Source of the DNA: Fictibacillus aquaticus
Lineage (GTDB): Bacteria > Bacillota > Bacilli > Bacillales > Fictibacillaceae
NCBI RefSeq assembly: GCF_002245695.1
Contig: NZ_NOII01000001.1
Span: 372,001 to 436,000 of the forward strand
Length of the DNA: 64,000 nucleotides
Direction: 5' to 3'
Shown: positions 8,536 through 16,314 of the stretch, in pieces
How the letters are laid out: each line of letters begins with the position of its first letter
Numbering within the stretch: the stretch's first letter is position 1
The notes under the pieces: model-generated
The model's input: the letters and a program-made list of their open reading frames with translations, nothing else
Databases searched by the model: none
Told to the model about the DNA's origin: nothing
Made by a program: the position numbers and the translations under genes

Positions 8536-9422
8536 CCCACTCTGATGTTAATATCCAGTTCCAGCAGTGCAGATTTCATCATATCCTTGTCTAGTTTCCA
8601 TCGGCAAGTATCCAGATCCATATCAAGCACTGTTGGGACATCTGTAAAGATCGTACATAAGTTTTTGCTCAACAGAGCCATTTCTCTTCCTGCATCCAGT
8701 TTCTTTAGATAACGTTTAAATGCGGGGTCGAGTGCCTCCATGTTCTCATAGACCGATTCGACTGAGCCATACAGCTTTATAAGCGGAAGTGCAGCCTTTT
8801 CACCCACTCCTGCAACTCCCGGTATGTTATCGCTTTTATCCCCCAGCAAAGCTTTCACATCGATCCACTGAACGGGCGTGATGCCAAACTCCTCCTGAAA
8901 GTGCAGAAGCGTGTATTTCACTTCTTCTTTCTTCGACGTGATCAGCTGGGAAGTTTTTTCGCAGAGAAGCTGAAGAAGATCCCGGTCATTGCTGTAAATG
9001 ATACACTCTCCGTCCTTCTCTGTTCTCCATCTGTGAACAAGTGTACCGATGATATCGTCTGCTTCGTATCGCGGAACCGAATATTGCGGGATGCCGAGCT
9101 GCCCGAACAGAGCTACAAGTGTTTCGTATTGCTGGATAAGAGGTTCAGGCAGCTCTCCTCTTGTCCCTTTATAATCTGGAAACGTTTCACGGCGAAGTGT
9201 TTCATCCCTCTTTACATCCCATGCCACTGCCATATGTGTAGGCTCATGCTGGCGAATCAGTGCCCCAAGCTTCTGGATCGTCGCGCGTACAGCGTTAATA
9301 AAAAGACCTTTTGAATTACGCGGCAGCTCATGCATCTCTTTTCCATATGCAGTCGCGAAGTAACAGCGGCTCAGAAGGTTGAATCCGTCAATTAAAAGGA
9401 CTTTCTCATTGTTTTCGTTCAT
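8532..9422 (-). CDS. ypcP: 5'-3' exonuclease / flap endonuclease (YpcP)
   Basis: A 296-residue FEN/5'-nuclease family protein, like the N-terminal domain of DNA polymerase I but free-standing. Metal-ligand acids are visible: D12 in LLIDGFNLL, FPDYKGTR, YEADDIIG and SNDRDLLQL, with the helix-hairpin-helix region KALLGDKSDNIPGVAGVGEKAA at about 190-212. It removes RNA primers and flaps in replication and repair. ATG start with GGGGGA. Directly upstream on the same strand is a 6S-like RNA that ends in a strong terminator, so ypcP needs its own promoter or read-through. Confidence 0.93.
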   Translation of the reverse strand: MNENNEKVLLIDGFNLLSRCYFATAYGKEMHELPRNSKGLFINAVRATIQKLGALIRQHEPTHMAVAWDVKRDETLRRETFPDYKGTRGELPEPLIQQYETLVALFGQLGIPQYSVPRYEADDIIGTLVHRWRTEKDGECIIYSNDRDLLQLLCEKTSQLITSKKEEVKYTLLHFQEEFGITPVQWIDVKALLGDKSDNIPGVAGVGEKAALPLIKLYGSVESVYENMEALDPAFKRYLKKLDAGREMALLSKNLCTIFTDVPTVLDMDLDTCRWKLDKDMMKSALLELDINIRVG

Positions 9423-9459
9423 CTCATGTATCCCCCGGTTTAAAATTCGATCAGTATAT

Positions 9460-9493
9460 AAAAAAGCTTATTTTACATGATGTAAAATAAGCT
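9460..9493 (-). terminator. Intrinsic terminator of the 6S-like RNA
   Basis: Thirteen-base perfect stem (9465-9477 with 9481-9493) with a 3-nt loop, followed on the minus strand by six U. It lies between the small RNA and ypcP. Confidence 0.85.
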
Positions 9494-9507
9494 GTCATTG
9501 ACAATAA

Positions 9508-9683
9508 GTAAACCCGCTTTGCCGTAGCTTAGATTGTCTTTTGAACCTGTTCTCACAGGTGGGTATCCGCAGCTGTTTTACTGCCTTCCTCTACGCGTTG
9601 AAGGCTTGGCAGCCTGACAGGCATATAAGATTCCCGAATTACAATCAAAGGTTAAAGACAATGAAAAGCCACTAACATCGCAG
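9508..9683 (-). ncRNA. ssrS: 6S RNA (SsrS-type) candidate
   Basis: Minus-strand transcript of about 175 nt that can fold into one long interrupted rod. The ends pair (AAACCTGC with GCGGGTTT), then a closing stem (ATTGTCTTT with AAAGACAAT), a large central open region containing a small hairpin ACCTGT/ACAGGT, and a terminal helix with GCCTTC/GAAGGC. A good sigma-A promoter precedes it and an intrinsic terminator follows. This is the layout of 6S RNA, which mimics an open promoter and sequesters RNA polymerase. Identification is by structure read by eye, so a covariance search is needed to be sure. Confidence 0.65.
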
Positions 9684-9689
9684 GTTTTT

Positions 9690-9718
9690 ATTATAACAAG
9701 TGTCTTAAATTCTGTACA
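9690..9718 (-). promoter_or_regulatory. Sigma-A promoter of the 6S-like RNA
   Basis: On the minus strand: -35 TGTACA (9713-9718), 17-bp spacer, -10 TATAAT (9690-9695). Predicted start is near 9683. Confidence 0.6.
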
Positions 9719-9719
9719 G

Positions 9720-9857
9720 TTATTTTGTTTTCTTGCCATGGTGCATCTTATTTGTTTCTACTTCTGCATAAGACGCCATTTCATTCAGTGTGTCGTTTCT
9801 TCCTTTGGCGTTGTTATTGTCCTGAGCGTTCTGGTTGCCTTTCTTTTGCCTTCCCAT
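9720..9857 (-). CDS. Small hydrophilic protein, 45 residues
   Basis: ATG at 9855-9857 with GGGGTGAAATAG upstream. The product is very polar (Lys, Asn, Gln, Asp) with no hydrophobic segment, of the general composition of minor small acid-soluble spore proteins, but it matches none I can name. Its stop codon sits just upstream of the -35 box of the 6S-like RNA. Possibly a spore protein; function not assigned. Confidence 0.55.
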   Translation of the reverse strand: MGRQKKGNQNAQDNNNAKGRNDTLNEMASYAEVETNKMHHGKKTK

Positions 9858-9975
9858 CTATTTCACCCCTTTTGCTGCGAGATACTATTAGGATGGCATA
9901 CAGTCAAGCGATTTATTAATCATACATATCTTTATTTGATAAGGGGCAGAATGGATAAAAAAGGAGGTATTTTCC

Positions 9976-10227
9976 ATGTCAAATCCGTATTTATGTCCTA
10001 ACTGCAAAACGAACAGAACACGATTTAACATTATGGAGCAGGTGCCAGTATCCGTCAAGCTCGATCCTGGGACAGGGAATCTTGTTCATCAATACTCTGA
10101 AGAAGAAAGCCTCGACCCCTTTCACCTCCCATATAATGGGTCATCGCGCCTCGTACAGTGCGCTGCCTGCGGTGTCACAGGCGAAGAAGAGATGTTTATC
10201 AAGAGAGCTCAGTCAAAGCCTCTATAG
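9976..10227 (+). CDS. Small zinc-ribbon protein, unrecognised
   Basis: An 83-residue soluble protein with two Cys pairs, CPNC at residues 8-11 and CAAC at about 62-65, that would make one zinc ribbon. The long gap between the knuckles is acidic. ATG behind AAGGAGG. A long inverted repeat follows its stop. I do not recognise the family; nucleic-acid or protein binding is possible. Confidence 0.75.
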   Translation: MSNPYLCPNCKTNRTRFNIMEQVPVSVKLDPGTGNLVHQYSEEESLDPFHLPYNGSSRLVQCAACGVTGEEEMFIKRAQSKPL

Positions 10228-10235
10228 AAAACTAG

Positions 10236-10301
10236 GGGGTACGGTACCATTTATATTACATGCTGCTGCACCATGAAATTTTCGAAAAGGTACCGTACCC
10301 C
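10236..10301. repeat. Interspersed palindromic element, copy A
   Basis: Perfect 13-bp arms GGGGTACGGTACC / GGTACCGTACCCC (10236-10248 and 10289-10301) around a 40-nt loop. A second element with the same arm plan and loop size is at 41981-42047 in opposite orientation, and the loop ends are also alike (ATTTA at one side, GAAA..TTCG.AAAA at the other). It lies between convergent genes. Confidence 0.85.
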
Positions 10302-10302
10302 A

Positions 10303-11739
10303 TTACTTTGGTTTAGGCATTGAAAGCTTCAGCGTCTCAACTTCAGCCAGCTGCTTGGCATATACTATATTCGATAATTCTATTCGCAAATCTTCCTCAG
10401 GAAGTTTTTGGCCTTCGTGAAAAGCGATTCCATATGTATAATTCTCAAGATAATAAATATCGAAATTCTTCAATTCCATTCCATCTGCATTTTTAACGGT
10501 TAAGACATTTCTAAACATCTGCTTTTTTTGATTGTCATTGAGCGTCTCATACTCAGAACGGTCGGAAAAGCTTTCTTCCAGCCTGTACTTTGGAACAGGA
10601 CCGAAATCTTGTACCAGAAAATCACTTTCCTGCTTCATTGTAAACTTAATCATCGGAGCATTTCCGTCATAATAATAACCAAGATCATAAAAAGAGACTC
10701 CCGCTTTTTTTCCTAAAAGAATTTCTTTTTCCTTTAAAACACGATTTTTATTAAACTCCGCCATCTCCTTACCTTTCACTTTCCAGTTAAAACTTTCGCC
10801 AGATCGATACATGACGCTGTCGAATGTAATGGTGCTGCTCTTCTTTCCGCTATTAAGCATTGTGCCTGCATCAAAATTAAAAAGCGGGATAAAAAAACCC
10901 GATTTCTCTGTATACATCAATTCATAAACAGGCTGCTCAATGCGCGGGATTCCTTCATATTCCCCGCCAAAGCCGACCACATGATCATCAAAACCTTGCT
11001 CCATCGTAATTCTTGTAAAGTAATAGGAGATTTCAAAATCCTTGAACGTTGCGCTTCCGCCATCTGGAAGAGGTATCTTCCTGTTTAGCGGTTCTGCGCC
11101 GAGGATGCTCTCCTCATTATGCGGGTTAACTTTAAAAAATACTGGCTTAAGCTTTGTTTCACTGTTCTTCGAGGTAAGCGTTAATTGATCTAGCTTCAAT
11201 TTCTGCGTAGTGTTAATTTTCTGCCACGTATCTTCTGATAACTGTTGAAAATCCGGCTGGATACGTACAGAACGGTACAGACGATGTTTGTATACAAATT
11301 CGTTTGCTGGAGCTTCGCCATTCACAGTAAAGATCAGAGGGAATTCTTCTTCACTGCCGTCTTCAAAAGTGTAGACCGCTTTTTTAGCGTTTAGCACAGG
11401 AACGTCCAATTCGTTCTTATCTGATTCTTTCAGATCCACGCTGTAGAGGAGATACGACTCATGAGGTGAAAAAGAAAACTGTTCGATTTTAAACGTTCGG
11501 AAATCTCCAGGCAGCTGGACTTCATTGAAATTTTTCTGAATCAGCCCGAAGTGATCAGAAACACGAAGCTGCGGATTTTGAACATATTCAATCTGCAGTC
11601 CCTCTTTAAGCTTTTTAACAATATAAAACTCATTTTCATTCACTTTCCATGCCGGCTCTGCTGTCTTCTGGTATTGAGTATATCCGGCAAAACCGCCAAG
11701 CAGCATCGTGCCGACGATCGCTTTTTGCCATATTTTCAT
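10303..11739 (-). CDS. Membrane-anchored extracellular protein of unknown function
   Basis: A 478-residue protein with one N-terminal hydrophobic anchor or signal (about residues 5-20, no lipobox Cys) and a long extracytoplasmic part rich in beta-strand patterns and aromatic residues. There is no recognisable catalytic motif. The start is ATG 11737-11739 with AGAGGA just upstream; an upstream in-frame ATG would add 12 basic residues. Monocistronic. I do not recognise the family. Confidence 0.7.
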   Translation of the reverse strand: MKIWQKAIVGTMLLGGFAGYTQYQKTAEPAWKVNENEFYIVKKLKEGLQIEYVQNPQLRVSDHFGLIQKNFNEVQLPGDFRTFKIEQFSFSPHESYLLYSVDLKESDKNELDVPVLNAKKAVYTFEDGSEEEFPLIFTVNGEAPANEFVYKHRLYRSVRIQPDFQQLSEDTWQKINTTQKLKLDQLTLTSKNSETKLKPVFFKVNPHNEESILGAEPLNRKIPLPDGGSATFKDFEISYYFTRITMEQGFDDHVVGFGGEYEGIPRIEQPVYELMYTEKSGFFIPLFNFDAGTMLNSGKKSSTITFDSVMYRSGESFNWKVKGKEMAEFNKNRVLKEKEILLGKKAGVSFYDLGYYYDGNAPMIKFTMKQESDFLVQDFGPVPKYRLEESFSDRSEYETLNDNQKKQMFRNVLTVKNADGMELKNFDIYYLENYTYGIAFHEGQKLPEEDLRIELSNIVYAKQLAEVETLKLSMPKPK

Positions 11740-11913
11740 ACTTCCTCTGCCCCTTTTTCCATATAAAACCATCATATCATATTAATAAAACAACAGTTCT
11801 TAAAAAATATACTCTGTTAGAATGGCCTGCTGAGTTTCGGCTTTTGGTCTATCTTTCTTATGCCCAAGGAGAAATTAACGTACAACACCTTATTATTAAC
11901 AGAGCCTAAATAT

Positions 11914-11939
11914 AAAAAAACCCGGCATCTTTGCCAGGT
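11914..11939 (-). terminator. Terminator of the beta-lysine gene cluster
   Basis: Stem ACCTGGCA/TGCCGGGT (one G-U) followed by a run of seven U on the minus strand, 40 nt after the M20 gene stop. Confidence 0.8.
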
Positions 11940-11979
11940 CAAAAAATGAAGAAAAAATAGACCGATAGCTTACCCGCTT

Positions 11980-13236
11980 CTAATCTGTACTGCCTCCGCA
12001 CCAATCGAAGATCGTCAATGCAATAATTTCGGCAGCATCAATAATCTTTGAAATCTCGATATATTCGTTCGGATAATGAGCGACCGCCGTCACTCCAGGA
12101 CCGAACACAATAGACGGTGTATCCCCTATTGTCGTCAGCACTCCCCCATCCGTCCCCCATGGCGAGGCTTCAATAACAGGATCATAGCCTTGAGAATCTT
12201 TAAAATTCTTTGTCAGCAGCTGCATCAGCTCGTGTTCTTGATCGATCATTCCAGGTAGCCATTGAGCGCCAAACCATTCCACTTCAGCAGGGTGCTCACG
12301 CAGCCATTTATCATCTATTCCGGCCATAGCAGCATGAAGCTCGTCTTTTACCTCTTCCATCGTCTCGTGTGGAGCAACCCCTATCCTTCCTTCCAGCACG
12401 ACTGTATCCGGAACAGAGGAAGGCCAGTTACCTCCCATTATTTTTCCAATGTTAATAGGTACAGGTATTGGGATGTTTTTATATAAAGGATCTATGATTC
12501 TCTCATTCCTCACATTTTCAAGCTTTTGCAATGCATGGACGATAATCATAGACTTTTCGATCGCACTTACTCCTTCATAACGGGTACCGCCATGAGCTGC
12601 CTTCCCTTTCACAGTGACCCTGAACCACATTGATCCTTGCTGAGAGGGAAATATCTTCATGTTTGTCGGTTCCGGAATGATCGCTGCATCTGCCGTGAAA
12701 CCTTCTAAAACAGCAGACAGCGTTCCTGCTCCGCCGCTTTCTTCTTCAACTACACTATGAAAAATTACGTCTCCTCTCAGTTTGCAGCCCGTCTCCCGCA
12801 GTGCTTGAACAGCGAGCATAGCGGCCAGGTTTCCGCCTTTCATATCGGTTGATCCTCTGCCGTATAACTTTCCATCAGCTACCTTCCCGCTGTATGGATC
12901 CTCATCCCACTGGTTCAAGTCACCTGCAGGTACAACATCAACATGTCCGTTCAGGACGATTGACCGTCCGCCGCCTGTGCCATTCCACCTACCAATGACG
13001 TTCGGGCTTTCAGAGAAATCGTTTCTAGTCGCACAAAAATATGGATGCTTCAGAAACTCTTCGCCTTCTGGCACGTACACCGTCACATCAAGCCCGATCT
13101 TGTCCAGCCTGTCCGCTACAAGCAGCTGCACACCTTTTTCCATTCCTTGCTCGCTTTGTTCCTGAACAGCTTCAGCAAGCCAGGAGACAGCTTCTTCGGT
13201 ATGTTCGGCAAGCCATGCTCTGATTCTTTTCTTCAT
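11980..13236 (-). CDS. yodQ: M20-family deacylase/peptidase (YodQ-like)
   Basis: A 418-residue cytosolic zinc amidohydrolase of the ArgE/DapE/ACY1 group. Metal and catalytic residues are visible: H in LNGHVDVVPAG (about residue 98), D in YGRGSTDMKGG, the EE pair in SVVEEESGG, E in IIPEPTN, and a late H in GVTAVAHYPNE. As the last gene of the yodT-yodS-yodR-yodQ block after kamA it probably removes an acyl group from a beta-amino acid intermediate; that is inference from position. It is 22 nt from the CoA-transferase subunit B gene. Confidence 0.85.
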   Translation of the reverse strand: MKKRIRAWLAEHTEEAVSWLAEAVQEQSEQGMEKGVQLLVADRLDKIGLDVTVYVPEGEEFLKHPYFCATRNDFSESPNVIGRWNGTGGGRSIVLNGHVDVVPAGDLNQWDEDPYSGKVADGKLYGRGSTDMKGGNLAAMLAVQALRETGCKLRGDVIFHSVVEEESGGAGTLSAVLEGFTADAAIIPEPTNMKIFPSQQGSMWFRVTVKGKAAHGGTRYEGVSAIEKSMIIVHALQKLENVRNERIIDPLYKNIPIPVPINIGKIMGGNWPSSVPDTVVLEGRIGVAPHETMEEVKDELHAAMAGIDDKWLREHPAEVEWFGAQWLPGMIDQEHELMQLLTKNFKDSQGYDPVIEASPWGTDGGVLTTIGDTPSIVFGPGVTAVAHYPNEYIEISKIIDAAEIIALTIFDWCGGSTD

Positions 13237-13257
13237 AACAGCTCCCCACTCTTTCTT

Positions 13258-13920
13258 TTAATAAAAGACGGATATTTTCTCAGGAAGAACGATATGCGCT
13301 CCAGTTGCGGCAATCACTTCATCCAGCGAATATGGATTCATGATTTCAAGCAAGTGCAGTTTCCTGTCAATCACTTCAAACACCGCTCTTTCCGTAATGA
13401 TCATATGAGCACCTTCTTTTACGGTTAATGGAAGGCTGCATGCGTCCACTATCTTCGGTTTCCCTTCTTTGTCACAATGGTTCATTAACACGATCACCTT
13501 TTTGGCTTTTTGAGCAAGGTCGATCGCTCCGCCCATCCCGGGAACTCTCTTGCCTGGAACGATCCAGTTCGCGATGTCCCCTTTTCCGCTAACTTCGAGC
13601 GCCCCTAATATGGTGACGTCAAGCAATCCTTTCCTGATGATGCCGAATGCCTGGGCACTGTCAAAATAGGATGCTCCGGGCAGGATCGTTACAGGATATC
13701 CTCCTGCATTTGAGAGGTTGCCGTCTTCTTCCCCCGCAAGAGGAGAGCCGCCCATTCCCAATATTCCGTTTTCCGTATGAAGCATAACACCGCTGTTTTC
13801 TGGTATATAATCGGCAACGAGTGTGGGGATGCCGATTCCGAGGTTAACGATCATGCCGCTCGTTATTTCTTTAGCTGCCCGCCTTGCGATCTGGTGTCTT
13901 GTTTCAATTCCCAAACCCAT
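13258..13920 (-). CDS. yodR: CoA-transferase subunit B (YodR-like)
   Basis: A 220-residue family I CoA-transferase beta subunit. The catalytic glutamate motif is visible as HTENGILGMGG, with the upstream LGIGIPTL segment. I chose ATG 13918-13920 (MGLGIETRHQ) because AAGGGAGTGG lies eight bases upstream; a longer in-frame start would lie deep inside subunit A. Even so, it overlaps the end of the subunit A gene by 58 nt, which couples the two. Predicted role: activating or transferring CoA on a beta-lysine degradation acid such as an acetoacetate-type intermediate. Confidence 0.88.
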   Translation of the reverse strand: MGLGIETRHQIARRAAKEITSGMIVNLGIGIPTLVADYIPENSGVMLHTENGILGMGGSPLAGEEDGNLSNAGGYPVTILPGASYFDSAQAFGIIRKGLLDVTILGALEVSGKGDIANWIVPGKRVPGMGGAIDLAQKAKKVIVLMNHCDKEGKPKIVDACSLPLTVKEGAHMIITERAVFEVIDRKLHLLEIMNPYSLDEVIAATGAHIVLPEKISVFY

Positions 13921-14597
13921 TTCCAGTCCACTCCCTTGCTTTGAACAATATAATCGACATATACTCCTGGCGTGATGATGCATTCGGGATCCAGGCTGCC
14001 ATTAGGCACGATTTCTTCTACTTCGGCTATCGTAATTTTTCCAGCCATCGCCACCAGCGGATTCGTGTTCCTGGCTGTTTTATCGTAAACAAGATTTCCG
14101 TACTGATCCGCTTTTTGGGCATAAACGATCGAAACATCGGCGGTCAGAGCCGGTTCGATCATATACTCCAATCCATTTATGACCGTTTTCTCCTTGTTAT
14201 CTTCTACAACCGTACCGAGTCCGACATCAGTCAGTATGCCGCCGAGCCCCATCCCTCCTGCCCGGATCTTCTCGGCCAGAGTCCCCTGAGGAACAAAAGT
14301 AACGTCTAATTCGCCTGACTGCATTTGTTTCCCTGCTTCAGGATTTGATCCGATATGTGATGCGATCAGTTTTTTCACTCTTTTTTCGGTGATTAGTTTA
14401 CCAGGTCCGATCCACGGAAACCCAGTATCATTGCTGATTAAAAAGATATCCTTGATACCTTTATCAAGCAATGCACTTATCAAAGTTGGCGGTGCACCTA
14501 CTCCGCCGAATCCCCCGATCATCAGGCTCATTCCGTCTGTAAAATGTTCCATCGCCTGCTCGATTGATATGTGCTTCGTTTTCGCTGCTGTATTCAT
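13863..14597 (-). CDS. yodS: CoA-transferase subunit A (YodS-like)
   Basis: A 244-residue family I CoA-transferase alpha subunit with the glycine-rich GGFGGVGAP loop (residues 33-41) that forms part of the CoA site. ATG start with AAAGGAGA. Its 3' end overlaps subunit B. It is the third enzyme in the KamA cluster and has the same order as in B. subtilis yodT-yodS-yodR. Confidence 0.88.
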   Translation of the reverse strand: MNTAAKTKHISIEQAMEHFTDGMSLMIGGFGGVGAPPTLISALLDKGIKDIFLISNDTGFPWIGPGKLITEKRVKKLIASHIGSNPEAGKQMQSGELDVTFVPQGTLAEKIRAGGMGLGGILTDVGLGTVVEDNKEKTVINGLEYMIEPALTADVSIVYAQKADQYGNLVYDKTARNTNPLVAMAGKITIAEVEEIVPNGSLDPECIITPGVYVDYIVQSKGVDWKWVWELKQDTRSQGGQLKK

Positions 14598-14614
14598 GCG
14601 TTCTCCTTTCTTTT

Positions 14615-15979
14615 CTAATTCGCCCTTTTCAGTATAAGTTTCCCTTCTTGTTCCAGCTTGCCAGTTAGCTGCTTCAGGGAAGAACTTAGAATACCTGCAA
14701 GCTCGTCAATCTCTTCTGACGTGATGGTCAGCGGAGGAGCAATGATTACCGCATCTCCGCTGAAACCCGTAACACCTGCAACTGCAGGGTAAACGATCAG
14801 TCCGTTTTCGAAGCAGATAGAAATGAACGTTTCTGTTATTTTTTCGTTCAAACTGAACGGTTCTCTTGCTGTTCTGTCCCTGACAAGTTCAATGCCGCAA
14901 AGCAGCCCTTTCCCGCGCACATCACCTATAACCTCAAATTCTTCCTGCAGCTTTTTCAGCTTTTCTATTAAGTAAATTCCTTGTTTTTGAGCATTTTGCA
15001 CTACATTATTTTTGTCCATATAGTCCATGACCGCCAGGCATACAGCTGCTGAAAATGGGTTGGCGCTGAATGTATGACCGCTCATAATAACCTTTGTGCC
15101 ATTTTCAATCACCTTCATGATACGGTCTGAAACGATGGCTGCTGCCATCGGTGTATAACCAGCACTCATCCCTTTGCCTGTAGCGATAATATCTGGAACG
15201 ACATCCCAGTGATCCATCGCAAACATCTTGCCTGTCCTGCCCATTCCTGTCATCACTTCATCGGCAATAAAAAGGATATTGTACTTCTCGCAAATCGCTT
15301 TTACTCGCGGATAGTACTCGTCAGGAGGAGTGATAGCGCCGCCAGATGCTCCGATTACCGGTTCAGCAATAAATGCGGCAATATTTTCTGATCCGATCGA
15401 TAATATGGCTTCCTCCAGATCGTCCGCACATTTCATTTTGCATGAAGGATAAGAAAGCTTAAACGGGCATTGGTAGCAATACGGCGGCGCGACAGCTGGG
15501 AAGTCTTCGAGCAGCGGCTCAAAACGCTGGCGTCTGAGCGGATGCCCTGACATAGAAAGCGAACCGAGCGTGATTCCGTGATAGCTCGTTCTTCTCGATA
15601 GGATCTGTATTTTTTCAGGCTGGCCTTGTTCCTGAAAATATTGAATGGCGACTTTTAGCGCCGTCTCTGTCGCTTCCGAACCGCTGTTCACAAAAAAGAC
15701 CGCATTTAAATCACCAGGAGCACTTTGTGCCAGCTTTTCTGCCAGTTCTTCAGCCGGCTCACTTGTAAAATGCGACCGATAAACGAATGATACTTTTTCA
15801 GCCTGCCTGCACATCGCTTCATAAATTTCCTTCACGCCGTGCCCGATGTTTGCTGTGACAGCTCCTGAGGAACCGTCAATATATTTTTTGCCGTCTTTGC
15901 CAAATAAATAGATGCCTCTGCCATAGTCGACGACAGGATACGATTCACCGACCAGCGGCTTAATTAAATGCGTATTCAC
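14615..15979 (-). CDS. yodT: PLP-dependent class III aminotransferase (YodT-like)
   Basis: A 454-residue fold-type I aminotransferase. The PLP lysine is in ATGKGMSAGYTPM and the cofactor Asp in FIADEVMTGMGRTG; NSGSEATE binds the phosphate. An inserted Cys cluster (YCYQCPFKLSYPSCKMKC, about residues 172-189) is unusual for this class and could bind a metal. The start is GTG 15977-15979 (VNTHLIKP) behind AAAGGGGTGG. Predicted to transaminate beta-lysine or an acetylated or downstream product; substrate not proven. Confidence 0.88.
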   Translation of the reverse strand: MNTHLIKPLVGESYPVVDYGRGIYLFGKDGKKYIDGSSGAVTANIGHGVKEIYEAMCRQAEKVSFVYRSHFTSEPAEELAEKLAQSAPGDLNAVFFVNSGSEATETALKVAIQYFQEQGQPEKIQILSRRTSYHGITLGSLSMSGHPLRRQRFEPLLEDFPAVAPPYCYQCPFKLSYPSCKMKCADDLEEAILSIGSENIAAFIAEPVIGASGGAITPPDEYYPRVKAICEKYNILFIADEVMTGMGRTGKMFAMDHWDVVPDIIATGKGMSAGYTPMAAAIVSDRIMKVIENGTKVIMSGHTFSANPFSAAVCLAVMDYMDKNNVVQNAQKQGIYLIEKLKKLQEEFEVIGDVRGKGLLCGIELVRDRTAREPFSLNEKITETFISICFENGLIVYPAVAGVTGFSGDAVIIAPPLTITSEEIDELAGILSSSLKQLTGKLEQEGKLILKRAN

Positions 15980-16041
15980 CCATACCACCCCTTTGCACGA
16001 TGCAAAACCGGAGAGGGCCATGGACGGCCGCTCTCCTGCTG

Positions 16042-16314
16042 TTACAGTTTAAAATAGTTTTTCTTCAAAAATCGCGGAACCGCCATAAGTTCATCAAAGG
16101 TAACAGGCGAAGCCAGGTTCTTCGTATCAATCAGCATGAGCTGGTCTTCAACTTCTTCGATCACCGCGTCTTCCTGATATTCCATTCCGCAGTCGACGCA
16201 ATGAACAGATGGCATTTCATTTATTTCTATCGCTCTCGATCCGTCCGGCAGTTCCCAATATCCTGTTCTTCTTGCCGGCTGTGCATGCTCGCTTCCGCAC
16301 CAATGGCAGATCAT
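16042..16314 (-). CDS. yokU: YokU-family zinc-finger-like protein
   Basis: A 90-residue protein with two Cys knuckles, CHWC at residues 3-6 and CVDC at about 39-42, followed by a helical C-terminus. It matches the YokU family often seen beside KamA in Bacillaceae. The start ATG overlaps the kamA stop by 4 nt, so it is translated with KamA. Function unknown; a chaperone or regulator of KamA is possible but speculative. Confidence 0.8.
   Translation of the reverse strand: MICHWCGSEHAQPARRTGYWELPDGSRAIEINEMPSVHCVDCGMEYQEDAVIEEVEDQLMLIDTKNLASPVTFDELMAVPRFLKKNYFKL

Noticed and set aside
8521-8543. Hairpin between the DMT gene and ypcP
   Set aside because: Stem exists (AGAGCGGGC/GCCCACTCT) but has no U-tail on either strand, and it is within both coding ends.
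9725-10001. Plus-strand frames over the small 45-residue gene
   Set aside because: Hydrophobic antisense shadows of the Lys/Asn-rich minus-strand gene, which has a good start.
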